In this document: positions 8,016-16,001 of the stretch, one piece after another | Position numbering within the stretch: the first letter of the stretch is position 1 | How the letters are laid out: every line of letters starts with the position of its first letter | DNA from: Pseudonocardia thermophila | GTDB lineage: Bacteria > Actinomycetota > Actinomycetes > Mycobacteriales > Pseudonocardiaceae | Assembly (NCBI RefSeq): GCF_900142365.1 | Contig: NZ_FRAP01000021.1 | Span: forward strand, 62,001 to 126,000 | Length of the DNA: 64,000 nucleotides | Reading direction: 5' to 3' | The notes under the pieces: model-generated | Seen by the model: only the letters and a program-made list of their open reading frames with translations | What the model was told of the DNA's origin: nothing | The model's database searches: none | Made by a program: the position numbers and the translations under genes

Positions 8016-10622
8016 ATGGCCCCGCCCAACCTGACCCGCACCGACGCCGAGGCGCGGGCGGCGCTGATCGCCGTCAGCGACTACACGGTCGAGCTCGACC
8101 TGACCGACGGCGCCGGCAGGCCCGGCGAGCACACGTTCGCCACGACCTCCGTCGTGCGGTTCACCTGCCGCGAACCCGGCGCGTCCACGTGGATCGACTT
8201 CGTCGGCGAGAGCGTCGAGTCGGCGACGCTCAACGGTGTCAGCCTCGACGTCTCCGACTACCGCGAGGAAGACGGGATCGCCCTGCCGGCCCTGGGCGCG
8301 GAGAACGAGCTGCGGGTGGAGGCCACCGGCCGGTACATGAACACCGGTGAGGGCCTGCACCGGTTCGTCGACCCGGTCGACGGCGGCGTGTACCTCTACA
8401 CCCAGTTCGAGACGGCCGACGCGAAGCGGATGTTCGCCTGCTTCGACCAGCCCGACCTCAAGGCGAGCTACCGCATGATCGTCACGGCGCCCGCCGAGTG
8501 GAAGGTCGTGTCGAACGCGCCGCTGGAGACCACGGTGGAGGCCGAGGGCGGCGCGCTCACCCGCATCTTCCAGCCGACCCCGGTCATGTCGACCTACGTG
8601 ACGGCGCTGATCGCCGGCCCGTACGCGTCGTGGCACGACACCTACGTCGACGAGAGCGGGGAGATCCCGCTCGGCCTGTACTGCCGCGCATCGCTGGCCG
8701 AGCACATGGACCACGAGCGGCTGTTCCGCGAGACCAAGCAGGGCTTCGAGTTCTACCACCGCCACTTCGGGATCCGCTACCCGTTCGGCAAGTACGACCA
8801 GCTGTTCGTGCCGGAGTTCAACGCGGGCGCGATGGAGAACGCGGGCGCGGTGACGTTCCTGGAGGACTACGTCTTCCGCTCCCGGGTCACGCGGTTCATG
8901 TACGAGCGCCGCGCCGAGACCGTGCTGCACGAGATGGCGCACATGTGGTTCGGCGACCTGGTCACCATGCGGTGGTGGGACGACCTGTGGCTGAACGAGT
9001 CGTTCGCCACCTGGGCGTCGGTGCTCTGCCAGGCGGAGAACACCGAGTACACCGAAGCGTGGACGACGTTCGCCAACGTCGAGAAGAGCTGGGCGTACCG
9101 GCAGGACCAGCTGCCCTCGACCCACCCGGTCGCCGCCGACATCCCCGACCTGCAGGCCGTCGAGGTCAACTTCGACGGCATCACCTACGCCAAGGGCGCG
9201 TCGGTGCTCAAGCAGCTCGTCGCCTACGTCGGGCTGGACGCGTTCATGGAGGGACTGCGGCAGTACTTCGCCGCGCACGCGTGGGGCAACGCCACGTTCG
9301 ACGACCTGCTCGGCGCGCTGGAGAAGGCCTCAGGGCGGGATCTGTCCGACTGGGGCGCGCAGTGGCTGCGCACCACCGGGCTCAACCTGCTGCGGCCGTC
9401 GTTCGAGGTCGGCGAGGACGGCCGGTACACCCGGTTCGAGGTCGTGCAGTGCGGGGCCCGGCCGGGCGCGGGTGAGCTGCGCACGCACCGCATCGCCATC
9501 GGCGTCTACGACGACGGCGATCCCGGTGAGACCACTGGGGACGGCCGCGATCCCGAGCGCGTCCGCAAGATCGTCCGCAAGCAGCGGGTCGAGATCGACG
9601 TCACCGGCGAGCGCACCCCCGTCGACGCGCTGGTCGGGCAGCCGGCCGGCAAGCTCGTCCTGGTCAACGACGACGACCTCACCTACTGCGCGATGCGGCT
9701 CGATCCGGACTCGCTCTCCACGCTGATCGACCGCATCGCCGACATCGCCGAGCCGCTGCCGCGCACGCTGTGCTGGTCGGCGGCCTGGGAGATGACCCGC
9801 GAGGCCGAGCTGAAGGCCCGCGACTTCGTCTCGCTCGTCGCGGGCGGGTTCGGCGCGGAGTCGGAGATCGGGGTCGTGCAGCGCGTGCTGCTGCAGGCGC
9901 AGACGGCGATCTCCTCCTACGCCGACGAGCAGTGGGCGGCCGAGCGCGGCTGGCCGCTGCTGGTGGATTCGCTGCTGTTCCGGCTCGACACCGCCCGCCC
10001 CGGCTCCGACGTGCAGCTGGCCTGCGTGAACGCGCTCGCCTCGAGCGTCCTGCCGGCGTCGGTGCTCGACAGGTTCCGCACCTGGCTCGACGATCCCGAC
10101 AGCGCCCCGCAGGGACTCGTGCTCGACACCGACCTGCGCTGGCGGCTGCTGCACGCACTGGTCGCGCACGGCCAGGCGGGCGAGCCGGAGATCGCTGCCG
10201 AGCTGCAGCGCGACCCCACCTCGACGGGGCAGCGGCAGGCGGAGCGGTCGCGCTCGCTCATCCCGACGCCGGAAGCGAAGGCCACGGCCTGGGAGCGCGC
10301 GACGGGCGACGACTCACTGCCGAACGCCATCCAGGAAGCGATCATCTCCGGGTTCAACCACCCGGCGCAGCGCGGCCTGCTCGGCCCGTACGTGGAGAAG
10401 TACTTCCAGGTCGTGGCCGACGTGTGGGCGCGGCGCACCAGCGAGCGCGCTCAGTCGGTGGTGGTGAACCTGTTCCCGTCGTGGGCGGTGGACAAGTCCA
10501 CGGTCGAGGCGGCCGACGCCTGGCTCGCCGGTGACCACCCGCCGGCGCTGCGTCGGCTGGTCTCCGAGGGCCGCGCCGGCATCGTCCGGGCGCTGGCCGC
10601 GCGGGACTTCGACAAGTCCTGA
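8016..10622 (+). CDS. pepN: Aminopeptidase N (M1 zinc metallopeptidase)
   Basis: An 868-aa M1-family aminopeptidase that removes N-terminal residues from peptides in the cytosol. The hallmark motifs are all present: substrate-binding GAMEN at ~271-275, and zinc site HEMAH (His305, Glu306, His309) with Glu328 nineteen residues later in LWLNE. The C-terminal ERAP1-like alpha-helical domain fills residues ~540-868. Length matches actinobacterial PepN. The ATG at 8016 follows GAGGAGAG at about ten bases and places the protein start at MAPPNLTRTDA. A 13-bp hairpin directly after the stop ends the transcript. Confidence 0.97.
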   Translation: MAPPNLTRTDAEARAALIAVSDYTVELDLTDGAGRPGEHTFATTSVVRFTCREPGASTWIDFVGESVESATLNGVSLDVSDYREEDGIALPALGAENELRVEATGRYMNTGEGLHRFVDPVDGGVYLYTQFETADAKRMFACFDQPDLKASYRMIVTAPAEWKVVSNAPLETTVEAEGGALTRIFQPTPVMSTYVTALIAGPYASWHDTYVDESGEIPLGLYCRASLAEHMDHERLFRETKQGFEFYHRHFGIRYPFGKYDQLFVPEFNAGAMENAGAVTFLEDYVFRSRVTRFMYERRAETVLHEMAHMWFGDLVTMRWWDDLWLNESFATWASVLCQAENTEYTEAWTTFANVEKSWAYRQDQLPSTHPVAADIPDLQAVEVNFDGITYAKGASVLKQLVAYVGLDAFMEGLRQYFAAHAWGNATFDDLLGALEKASGRDLSDWGAQWLRTTGLNLLRPSFEVGEDGRYTRFEVVQCGARPGAGELRTHRIAIGVYDDGDPGETTGDGRDPERVRKIVRKQRVEIDVTGERTPVDALVGQPAGKLVLVNDDDLTYCAMRLDPDSLSTLIDRIADIAEPLPRTLCWSAAWEMTREAELKARDFVSLVAGGFGAESEIGVVQRVLLQAQTAISSYADEQWAAERGWPLLVDSLLFRLDTARPGSDVQLACVNALASSVLPASVLDRFRTWLDDPDSAPQGLVLDTDLRWRLLHALVAHGQAGEPEIAAELQRDPTSTGQRQAERSRSLIPTPEAKATAWERATGDDSLPNAIQEAIISGFNHPAQRGLLGPYVEKYFQVVADVWARRTSERAQSVVVNLFPSWAVDKSTVEAADAWLAGDHPPALRRLVSEGRAGIVRALAARDFDKS

Positions 10623-10626
10623 CACC

Positions 10627-10660
10627 GGGAGGTGACGGGTCTGCGGGCCCGTCACCTCCC
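10627..10660 (+). terminator. Rho-independent-type hairpin after pepN
   Basis: Arms GGGAGGTGACGGG (10627-10639) and CCCGTCACCTCCC (10648-10660) pair perfectly over 13 bp with an 8-base loop, starting four bases after the pepN stop. No U-tract follows. Confidence 0.75.
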
Positions 10661-10684
10661 TCCGGCGCCATGGTCACCGTCCGC

Positions 10685-10690
10685 TAACGT
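10685..10690 (+). promoter_or_regulatory. Candidate -10 element, leaderless start
   Basis: TAACGT lies six bases ahead of the ATG at 10697 with no ribosome binding site between, fitting a leaderless promoter. Confidence 0.4.
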
Positions 10691-10696
10691 TCACGC

Positions 10697-11305
10697 ATGC
10701 CACCCACCGACCGGCGGAGCGGTTCCCGCACGTACACCCGTCCGTCGGCGACCCGGGCCGCGTTGGTGGTCCTGCTGGTGTGGGCTCTTGCTGTGGCGTT
10801 CGTGCTCGTCGTGGCCTCCGACACCCGGATCGGCCCGGTCGTGTTCCGGCTGACGAAGACCCACGGCATCCACCTCGGCGACATCTACGCCACCCTCGCC
10901 TCGGGCGTGGTGGCGATGCTGATCACCGTGTGGATCATCGTCGACCACCTGGGCCGCAAGCGCAGGTGGTTACGGGCGAAGGAGCGCGCGGCCCGGTGGC
11001 GCGAGGAGGTCGAGCGGCGGGCGGTGGAAGGCGGCGCTGAGGAGGGCGCCGCCGAGGACGAGTACGCCAACCCCGCCGGCGACGCCTACGCCGACGACGG
11101 CTACTACCCCGGGTACGACGGCGCCTACGACCACTACGGCACGCACGACGCCGAGCACCCGGCGGATGATCCCCACGAGCGCCGGGCGGCCGTCGTGACG
11201 GACGAGCCCGACATCGATCCGGAGACGATCGACGCGGACGTCGACGCGGACACCGTGCGGATCGAGCGACCAGCCCGGATCAACGGCCGGCACCGCGCGC
11301 ACTGA
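10697..11305 (+). CDS. Small two-helix membrane protein of unknown function
   Basis: A 202-aa protein I do not recognise. Two hydrophobic helices (residues ~21-42 and ~66-86) flank a short loop and put both ends on the same side, probably cytoplasmic. After a basic stretch (GRKRRWLRAKERAARWREE) the C-terminal half is acidic and rich in Tyr, Asp and Glu, probably disordered. The start has a TAACGT -10-like element six bases ahead, suggesting leaderless translation. Its last 26 bases overlap the end of the convergent glycosyltransferase gene. Its position between pepN and the polysaccharide operon suggests no function. Confidence 0.75.
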   Translation: MPPTDRRSGSRTYTRPSATRAALVVLLVWALAVAFVLVVASDTRIGPVVFRLTKTHGIHLGDIYATLASGVVAMLITVWIIVDHLGRKRRWLRAKERAARWREEVERRAVEGGAEEGAAEDEYANPAGDAYADDGYYPGYDGAYDHYGTHDAEHPADDPHERRAAVVTDEPDIDPETIDADVDADTVRIERPARINGRHRAH

Positions 11306-12425
11306 CCGGTCGCGCCCCGCGCCGGGTGACACCGCGGAACAGCGCCAGCCAGCGCTCGGTGAGCCGCGGCCAGGCGTAGCGCTCGACGGCGGTGGCGCGG
11401 CCCGCCTCGCCCAGCCGGGCACACAAGGCGGGATCGTCGAGCAGCCGCACCAGCGCCGCGGCCAGGGCGGTGACGTCGCCCGGCGGCACCAGCAGGCCGG
11501 TGCGGCCGTCGTCGACGACGTGCGGGATGCCGCCCACCGCCGAGCCCACCACCGGCCGGGCCGACGCCATCGCCTCCACCAACGTCATACCGAACGACTC
11601 CGCCTCGGTGAGCGACGGCAGCACGAGCGCCCGCGCCCCGGCGTACGCGGCGGCGAGCTGCGGGCCGTGCAGCGCGCCGGCGAACCGCACAGCATCGGCG
11701 ATGCCCAGCTCGACGGCGAGCGCCTCGTGATCGGGCCGGGCGTCGCCGTTGCCGACGATCTCCAGCCGGGCCGTCGGCCGCTGCGCGACGACCGACGCGA
11801 ACGCCCGCAGCAGCACATCGACGCCCTTCCAGGCCGACGCCCGGTCGAGCCTGCCCACGTAGAGGAGGGTGTCGCCGGAGGGTTGCGGGGAGGGTGGGAA
11901 CGCGTCGACGTCCACCCCGGGCGTGATCGTGACTGCGCCGGGGCGGCCGTGCGCGAGCGAGGTCGGCGAGACCGCGACCAGTGCGTCGGCCCGGCGGAAC
12001 GTCATCGGCAGCACGAGCCGCTCGTAGGCCCGCAGCAGCTGGTCGATCCCCGGCACGCCCTTGACCATCGACCCGGCGTGGTACGCGGCCACGACCGGCC
12101 GCGACCCGGCGGCCAGCGCGGCGACGTCGGCGAGGTAGGGAACGGGCGCGTGCGTGTTGACCACGTCGACGTCCAGGCCGCGGAACAGCCGAGCGAGCTG
12201 GCGCACCCACAGCGGATGCACCGGGGTGTCGGAGATCCGCCGCCACACCGGCAGCCGCACCACTTGCACGCCGTCGACGAGCTCCGGGCCCTCCCCCGTC
12301 GTCACGACGACGGGATCGAGATCGGGGGCGTCGCGCGCGGCGTGCGCGATCCGCTCGGCGTAGCGCTGCACCCCGCCCAGGTCCGGCGGGTAGTACGGGG
12401 TGACGACGGCGATCCGGCGGATCAT
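11280..12425 (-). CDS. GT4-family glycosyltransferase
   Basis: A 381-aa GT-B fold retaining transferase, last gene of the eight-gene operon. The N-terminal glycine-rich acceptor loop is YYPPDLGGVQRYAE. The C-terminal donor domain has LLYVGRLDR and the E-x7-E signature in TEAESFGMTLVEAMA, where the glutamates hold the nucleotide sugar. No membrane helix is seen, so it would act at the inner face of the membrane on a lipid-linked glycan. Its ATG overlaps the stop of the upstream transferase as ATGA, indicating translational coupling. Donor and acceptor are unknown. Confidence 0.9.
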   Translation of the reverse strand: MIRRIAVVTPYYPPDLGGVQRYAERIAHAARDAPDLDPVVVTTGEGPELVDGVQVVRLPVWRRISDTPVHPLWVRQLARLFRGLDVDVVNTHAPVPYLADVAALAAGSRPVVAAYHAGSMVKGVPGIDQLLRAYERLVLPMTFRRADALVAVSPTSLAHGRPGAVTITPGVDVDAFPPSPQPSGDTLLYVGRLDRASAWKGVDVLLRAFASVVAQRPTARLEIVGNGDARPDHEALAVELGIADAVRFAGALHGPQLAAAYAGARALVLPSLTEAESFGMTLVEAMASARPVVGSAVGGIPHVVDDGRTGLLVPPGDVTALAAALVRLLDDPALCARLGEAGRATAVERYAWPRLTERWLALFRGVTRRGARPVSARGAGR

Positions 12426-13582
12426 CTCGCGATCGCCCGGTAGTGGCTCTCCAACCGGTCCAGGAACGCCTCGAGCGAGTACGCGGGCGCCATCGCGGCC
12501 GACGCCTCCCCCATCCGGCGCACGCGTGCCTCGTCCCCGGCCAGCGCGTCCATCGCCGCGGCGAGCGCATCGACGTCGCCGGGCGGGACGAGCAGCCCGT
12601 TGACCCCGTCCCGGACCAGCTCGGGGGTGCCGCCCGCGGCCGTGCCGATGATCGCGCGACCGGCGGCGAGCCCCTCGATCGCGACGGTCGGGAAGTTCTC
12701 CGGGAACACCGACGGCACCAGCACCACGCCGGTGTCGGCGTAGACGGCCTTCAGGTCTTCCGCGGGCAGCTTGCCGATCAGCTGCACCCGGTCGGCGACG
12801 CCGGTGGCCGCCGCCTGCTCGGCCAGCTCGGCCTGCAGCGGGCCGCCCCCGACCACCACCAGCTCGGCCTTCGGGTGGTCGGCGGCGATCCGGGCGAACG
12901 CGGTCAGTGCGACGCGGACGCCCTTGGTCTCCTCCAGGCGTCCGACGAACGCGAACCGCTGCGGGTTGGCCAGCGGGGCGGGCGGGGCCATCGGGATCCC
13001 GTTGGGCACGACGTGCAGCGGCACGCGGCCGACGTCGCCGCGGACCGCGCCGGCGTAGAACGCGCTGGGTACGAGCACCCCGTCGAGGCGGCGCAGCCGG
13101 ATCCGGTAGGCAGGCCGCTGCACGTAGCGCAGCCGGGCGTAGCGGGCGGTGGCCGCGAGCCGGGCCAGGCCGCGGCCCGTCTCCCGCTCCGGGTACATGT
13201 GCGGCAGCAGCGCGAGGGTGAAGTCCTCGGGCCCGTGGATCGTGAGCAGCCGCCGGTAGCCGCGCGTCGCGTCCAGCACGGACGGGCTGAACATGCCGAT
13301 CGTGTGCAGGTGCACGACGTCGGGGCGGATGCCCTCCAGCGCTGCGCGCACACCGGTGTAGGCGCGGCGGTTCCAGAAGAACCGCACGGCCTGCTGGACC
13401 GGGTTGCCGGCCACAGCGGGCACGGTCACGTCCGCGAACGACGGGGCCTCGCCGAGCCGGTGGTCGGTGGCGATCACGTGCACGGTGTGCCCGCGGTCGC
13501 GCAACCCGTCGGTGATCATGCGGACGCTCTTCTCGGCGCCGCCGGCCTCGTGCCCGATGTTGATCAGGTGGCAGATCCTCAC
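12422..13582 (-). CDS. GT4-family glycosyltransferase
   Basis: A 386-aa GT-B transferase. The N-terminus VRICHLINIGHEAGGAEKSV carries the usual Gly-rich loop and a Glu for acceptor binding. The C-terminal domain has FAFVGRLEETKG and the E-x7-E signature in PENFPTVAIEGLAAG. It starts with GTG in a GTGA overlap with the flippase stop codon. A putative assembler of the repeat unit made by this operon; specificity cannot be assigned from sequence. Confidence 0.9.
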   Translation of the reverse strand: MRICHLINIGHEAGGAEKSVRMITDGLRDRGHTVHVIATDHRLGEAPSFADVTVPAVAGNPVQQAVRFFWNRRAYTGVRAALEGIRPDVVHLHTIGMFSPSVLDATRGYRRLLTIHGPEDFTLALLPHMYPERETGRGLARLAATARYARLRYVQRPAYRIRLRRLDGVLVPSAFYAGAVRGDVGRVPLHVVPNGIPMAPPAPLANPQRFAFVGRLEETKGVRVALTAFARIAADHPKAELVVVGGGPLQAELAEQAAATGVADRVQLIGKLPAEDLKAVYADTGVVLVPSVFPENFPTVAIEGLAAGRAIIGTAAGGTPELVRDGVNGLLVPPGDVDALAAAMDALAGDEARVRRMGEASAAMAPAYSLEAFLDRLESHYRAIAR

Positions 13583-14877
13583 GACGCGCTCCCCACGGGC
13601 TCGGCCGCCACCTGGGCGGGCCGGCGGCGCAGCGCGACCGCGGCGACGATCCCGGACACGGCATTCCCGACGCCCCAGGCCACCGCCACCCACACGGTGC
13701 CGCGGCCCGCGGCGAGCGCCGCGAGGATCGTGGTGACGACGGCGAACACCAGCTCCGCGGCGACCATCGCCCGCAGCTGCCGGGTGATCTTGATGAGGAA
13801 GCTCGTCCAGGTGTGGAACGCGACCGGGAACGCGCCGAGCGCCAGCACGATCAGCGTGCCGGTCGCGGTGTCGACGTACTCCGGGCCGAAGATCGTGAGC
13901 ACGAACCGGGCGAGCAGCACCACCACGGCCACGACGGGCACGGTGGCGACCAGCATCACCGCCGCCGAGCGGCGCATCAGCGCGCCCAGCGACCGGTCCT
14001 CGTGGGAGCCTTCGGCGAACAGCGACTCCCCCACCGCGAACGAGATCGAGTTGATCACGGTGGCGATCTGGAAGGCGATGAAGTAGCCCGCGGCAGCGGC
14101 CGGGCCGTCGCCCTCCAGCACGACGACCGGGATGACCATGAGCGGGACCAGGTTCAGCCCGCTGGTCACGTAGTTGCCCATCGAGTACGGCAGGGTCTCG
14201 CGCAGCAGCCGCGCCCGGAACCGCAGCCGCAGCGGGACACCCAGCTTCCAGCGGATCGCCGCGATGCTCGCGACCGCACCGACGACCGACGCCAGCCCCT
14301 GCGCGACGAAGATCCCCATCGCCCCGTACGGGATGAACAGCACCGGCAGGGCGATCTTCACCACGCCCATGAGCAGCCCGTTGATGAGGAAGTTCCAGCG
14401 CGCCTCGCGACAAGCGACGAACACCGAGTCGGTGAGCAGCTTCAGCGCCGACGTCGTGGCGAGCACGACGAACGTCGCCATCGTCTCCCACGACCGGTTC
14501 ACGAAGCTCATCTCGGGCGACACGACCGGGATGACCGCGAGCAGCAGCACCGAGCCGACGACGCCGGCCGCGGTGACCGCGATGAGGGCCGAGCTGACGT
14601 AGTCACCGGGTGCGCGGCTCGTCGGCAGGTACCGCACCAGGCTGTAACCCAACCCGATCAGGCTGAAGTACGACAGGAGCGTCACCGCGGAGGTCAGCGA
14701 CGTCGCCCGGCCCACGTCGTCGACGTCGTAGAGCCGTGCTGTGATCAGCCAGAACACGAACCCCATCGCGGCCGTGGTGACCGTGGTGAGCATGAGGTAG
14801 AAGGCGTTGCGGATCATCGGGTCGTCCTGCGCGCCCGCCAGCAACCCGCGCGCCTTCCCGAGCACCCCGGCGCTCAT
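13579..14877 (-). CDS. Wzx-like lipid-linked oligosaccharide flippase (MATE/MOP superfamily)
   Basis: A 432-aa polytopic membrane protein with about 12-14 helices, typical in length for Wzx/polysaccharide-transport proteins. The segment FWLITARLYDVDDVGRATSL is the conserved loop after the first helix pair in this family. It would flip the undecaprenyl-linked repeat unit across the cytoplasmic membrane. Its ATG overlaps the stop of the upstream glycosyltransferase (ATGA) and its own stop overlaps the next GTG. A second flippase lies at 27822-29162, which suggests two export pathways in this island. Confidence 0.88.
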   Translation of the reverse strand: MSAGVLGKARGLLAGAQDDPMIRNAFYLMLTTVTTAAMGFVFWLITARLYDVDDVGRATSLTSAVTLLSYFSLIGLGYSLVRYLPTSRAPGDYVSSALIAVTAAGVVGSVLLLAVIPVVSPEMSFVNRSWETMATFVVLATTSALKLLTDSVFVACREARWNFLINGLLMGVVKIALPVLFIPYGAMGIFVAQGLASVVGAVASIAAIRWKLGVPLRLRFRARLLRETLPYSMGNYVTSGLNLVPLMVIPVVVLEGDGPAAAAGYFIAFQIATVINSISFAVGESLFAEGSHEDRSLGALMRRSAAVMLVATVPVVAVVVLLARFVLTIFGPEYVDTATGTLIVLALGAFPVAFHTWTSFLIKITRQLRAMVAAELVFAVVTTILAALAAGRGTVWVAVAWGVGNAVSGIVAAVALRRRPAQVAAEPVGSAS

Positions 14878-16001
14878 GCACTCACCTCGGTGTAGACCGC
14901 TTCCAACGTGCGGACGTGCTCCGCCCACGAGAACCGCCGCGCCGCGAGGTCGGCGGAGTAGGCCCCCATGCGGGCGCGCAGCTCGGCGTCGCCCGCGATC
15001 CGCAGCAGCGCCGCCCGCACCTGCTCCGACGTGGGCCGCACGAGCCCCACGAGCTCGCGATCGAGCCCGTAGGGCGCGTAGCCGGGATCGTCGGTGATGA
15101 CGACCGGAAGCCCCGTGGCCATCGCCTCCTGCACGGTCAGCGGGAACCCCTCCGCCACCGACGGCAGCACGAACACGTCGCAGGCCCGGTACAGGTCGGC
15201 GAGCCGCTCCGGCGGCATGCGCCCGGCCACGACCACCCCCGCGGGCGCGGTCCACGGCTGCGGCGGCTCCCCGCCGGCCAGCACCAGCGTGTAGCCCTCC
15301 CCCGCGGCGCCGACCACGACGTCGAAGCCCTTCTTCGGCACGAACCGGCCGGCGAACAGGGCCAGTACCCCGTCCCTGGGCAGGCCGAACTCGGCCCGCA
15401 GCGCGGCCTTCGCGGCGGGATCGGCCGGGTGGAACAGGTCGGTGTCAGTGCCGTTGACGACGAACCGCAGCTGTTCGGGGCGGGCGCCGACGCGGCGGAG
15501 GAACTCAGCGACCGCGCCGTTGAGGTGCACGACCGCGCCCGCGCCGGTCACCACGGCCCGGCCGAGCGTCGCGTGCACCAGCTTCTGCACCCCCTCCACG
15601 ACCCGACTCGGGTGGGCGACCAGCCCGACGTGCTGGGTGAGCACGTACGGACGGCGCAGCAGCCGAGCCGCGACGGCCGCGAGCCACGTCGTGACGTAGA
15701 GGAGATCGTGCACGTGCACCACGTCGGCGGCGCGGACCAGCCGCGCCACCCGCGCGAACGACCACGGCGCGACCAGCGGGAACGGCACACCGGTCGCGCG
15801 CTCGACCCCGTTCCACGTGGGCAGTCGCACCACGCGGTAGCCGTCGTCGCTGACCTCGGTGCCGGCCCGGGCGCCGGGGCTGGTGGTCAGCACGACGACG
15901 TCGTGACCAGCCTTCGCCAGGTGGCGGGCCTCGCCGGCGACGACGTTCTCGATGCCCCCCATGTGCGGCGGGAAGTAGTGGCTGACCAGCAGGACCCTCA
16001 C
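14874..16001 (-). CDS. GT4-family glycosyltransferase
   Basis: A 375-aa GT-B transferase beginning VRVLLVSHYFPPHMGGIENV, with the acceptor-site glycine loop typical of GT4 enzymes. Donor-site motifs are LFAGRFVPKKGFD and E-x7-E in AEGFPLTVQEAMATG. The GTG start at 16001 overlaps the stop of the large membrane protein by four bases (GTGA). Probably cytosolic, docking on the membrane. Sugar specificity unknown. Confidence 0.9.
   Translation of the reverse strand: MRVLLVSHYFPPHMGGIENVVAGEARHLAKAGHDVVVLTTSPGARAGTEVSDDGYRVVRLPTWNGVERATGVPFPLVAPWSFARVARLVRAADVVHVHDLLYVTTWLAAVAARLLRRPYVLTQHVGLVAHPSRVVEGVQKLVHATLGRAVVTGAGAVVHLNGAVAEFLRRVGARPEQLRFVVNGTDTDLFHPADPAAKAALRAEFGLPRDGVLALFAGRFVPKKGFDVVVGAAGEGYTLVLAGGEPPQPWTAPAGVVVAGRMPPERLADLYRACDVFVLPSVAEGFPLTVQEAMATGLPVVITDDPGYAPYGLDRELVGLVRPTSEQVRAALLRIAGDAELRARMGAYSADLAARRFSWAEHVRTLEAVYTEVSA

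Noticed and set aside
11520..14895. Long plus-strand ORFs (for example 11520-12443, 12443-14086, 13813-14895) opposite the eight-gene operon
   Set aside because: They are antisense shadows of GC-rich coding sequence with Arg/Gly/Pro/His-rich, low-quality translations and no family motifs, while the minus-strand proteins have clear ones.
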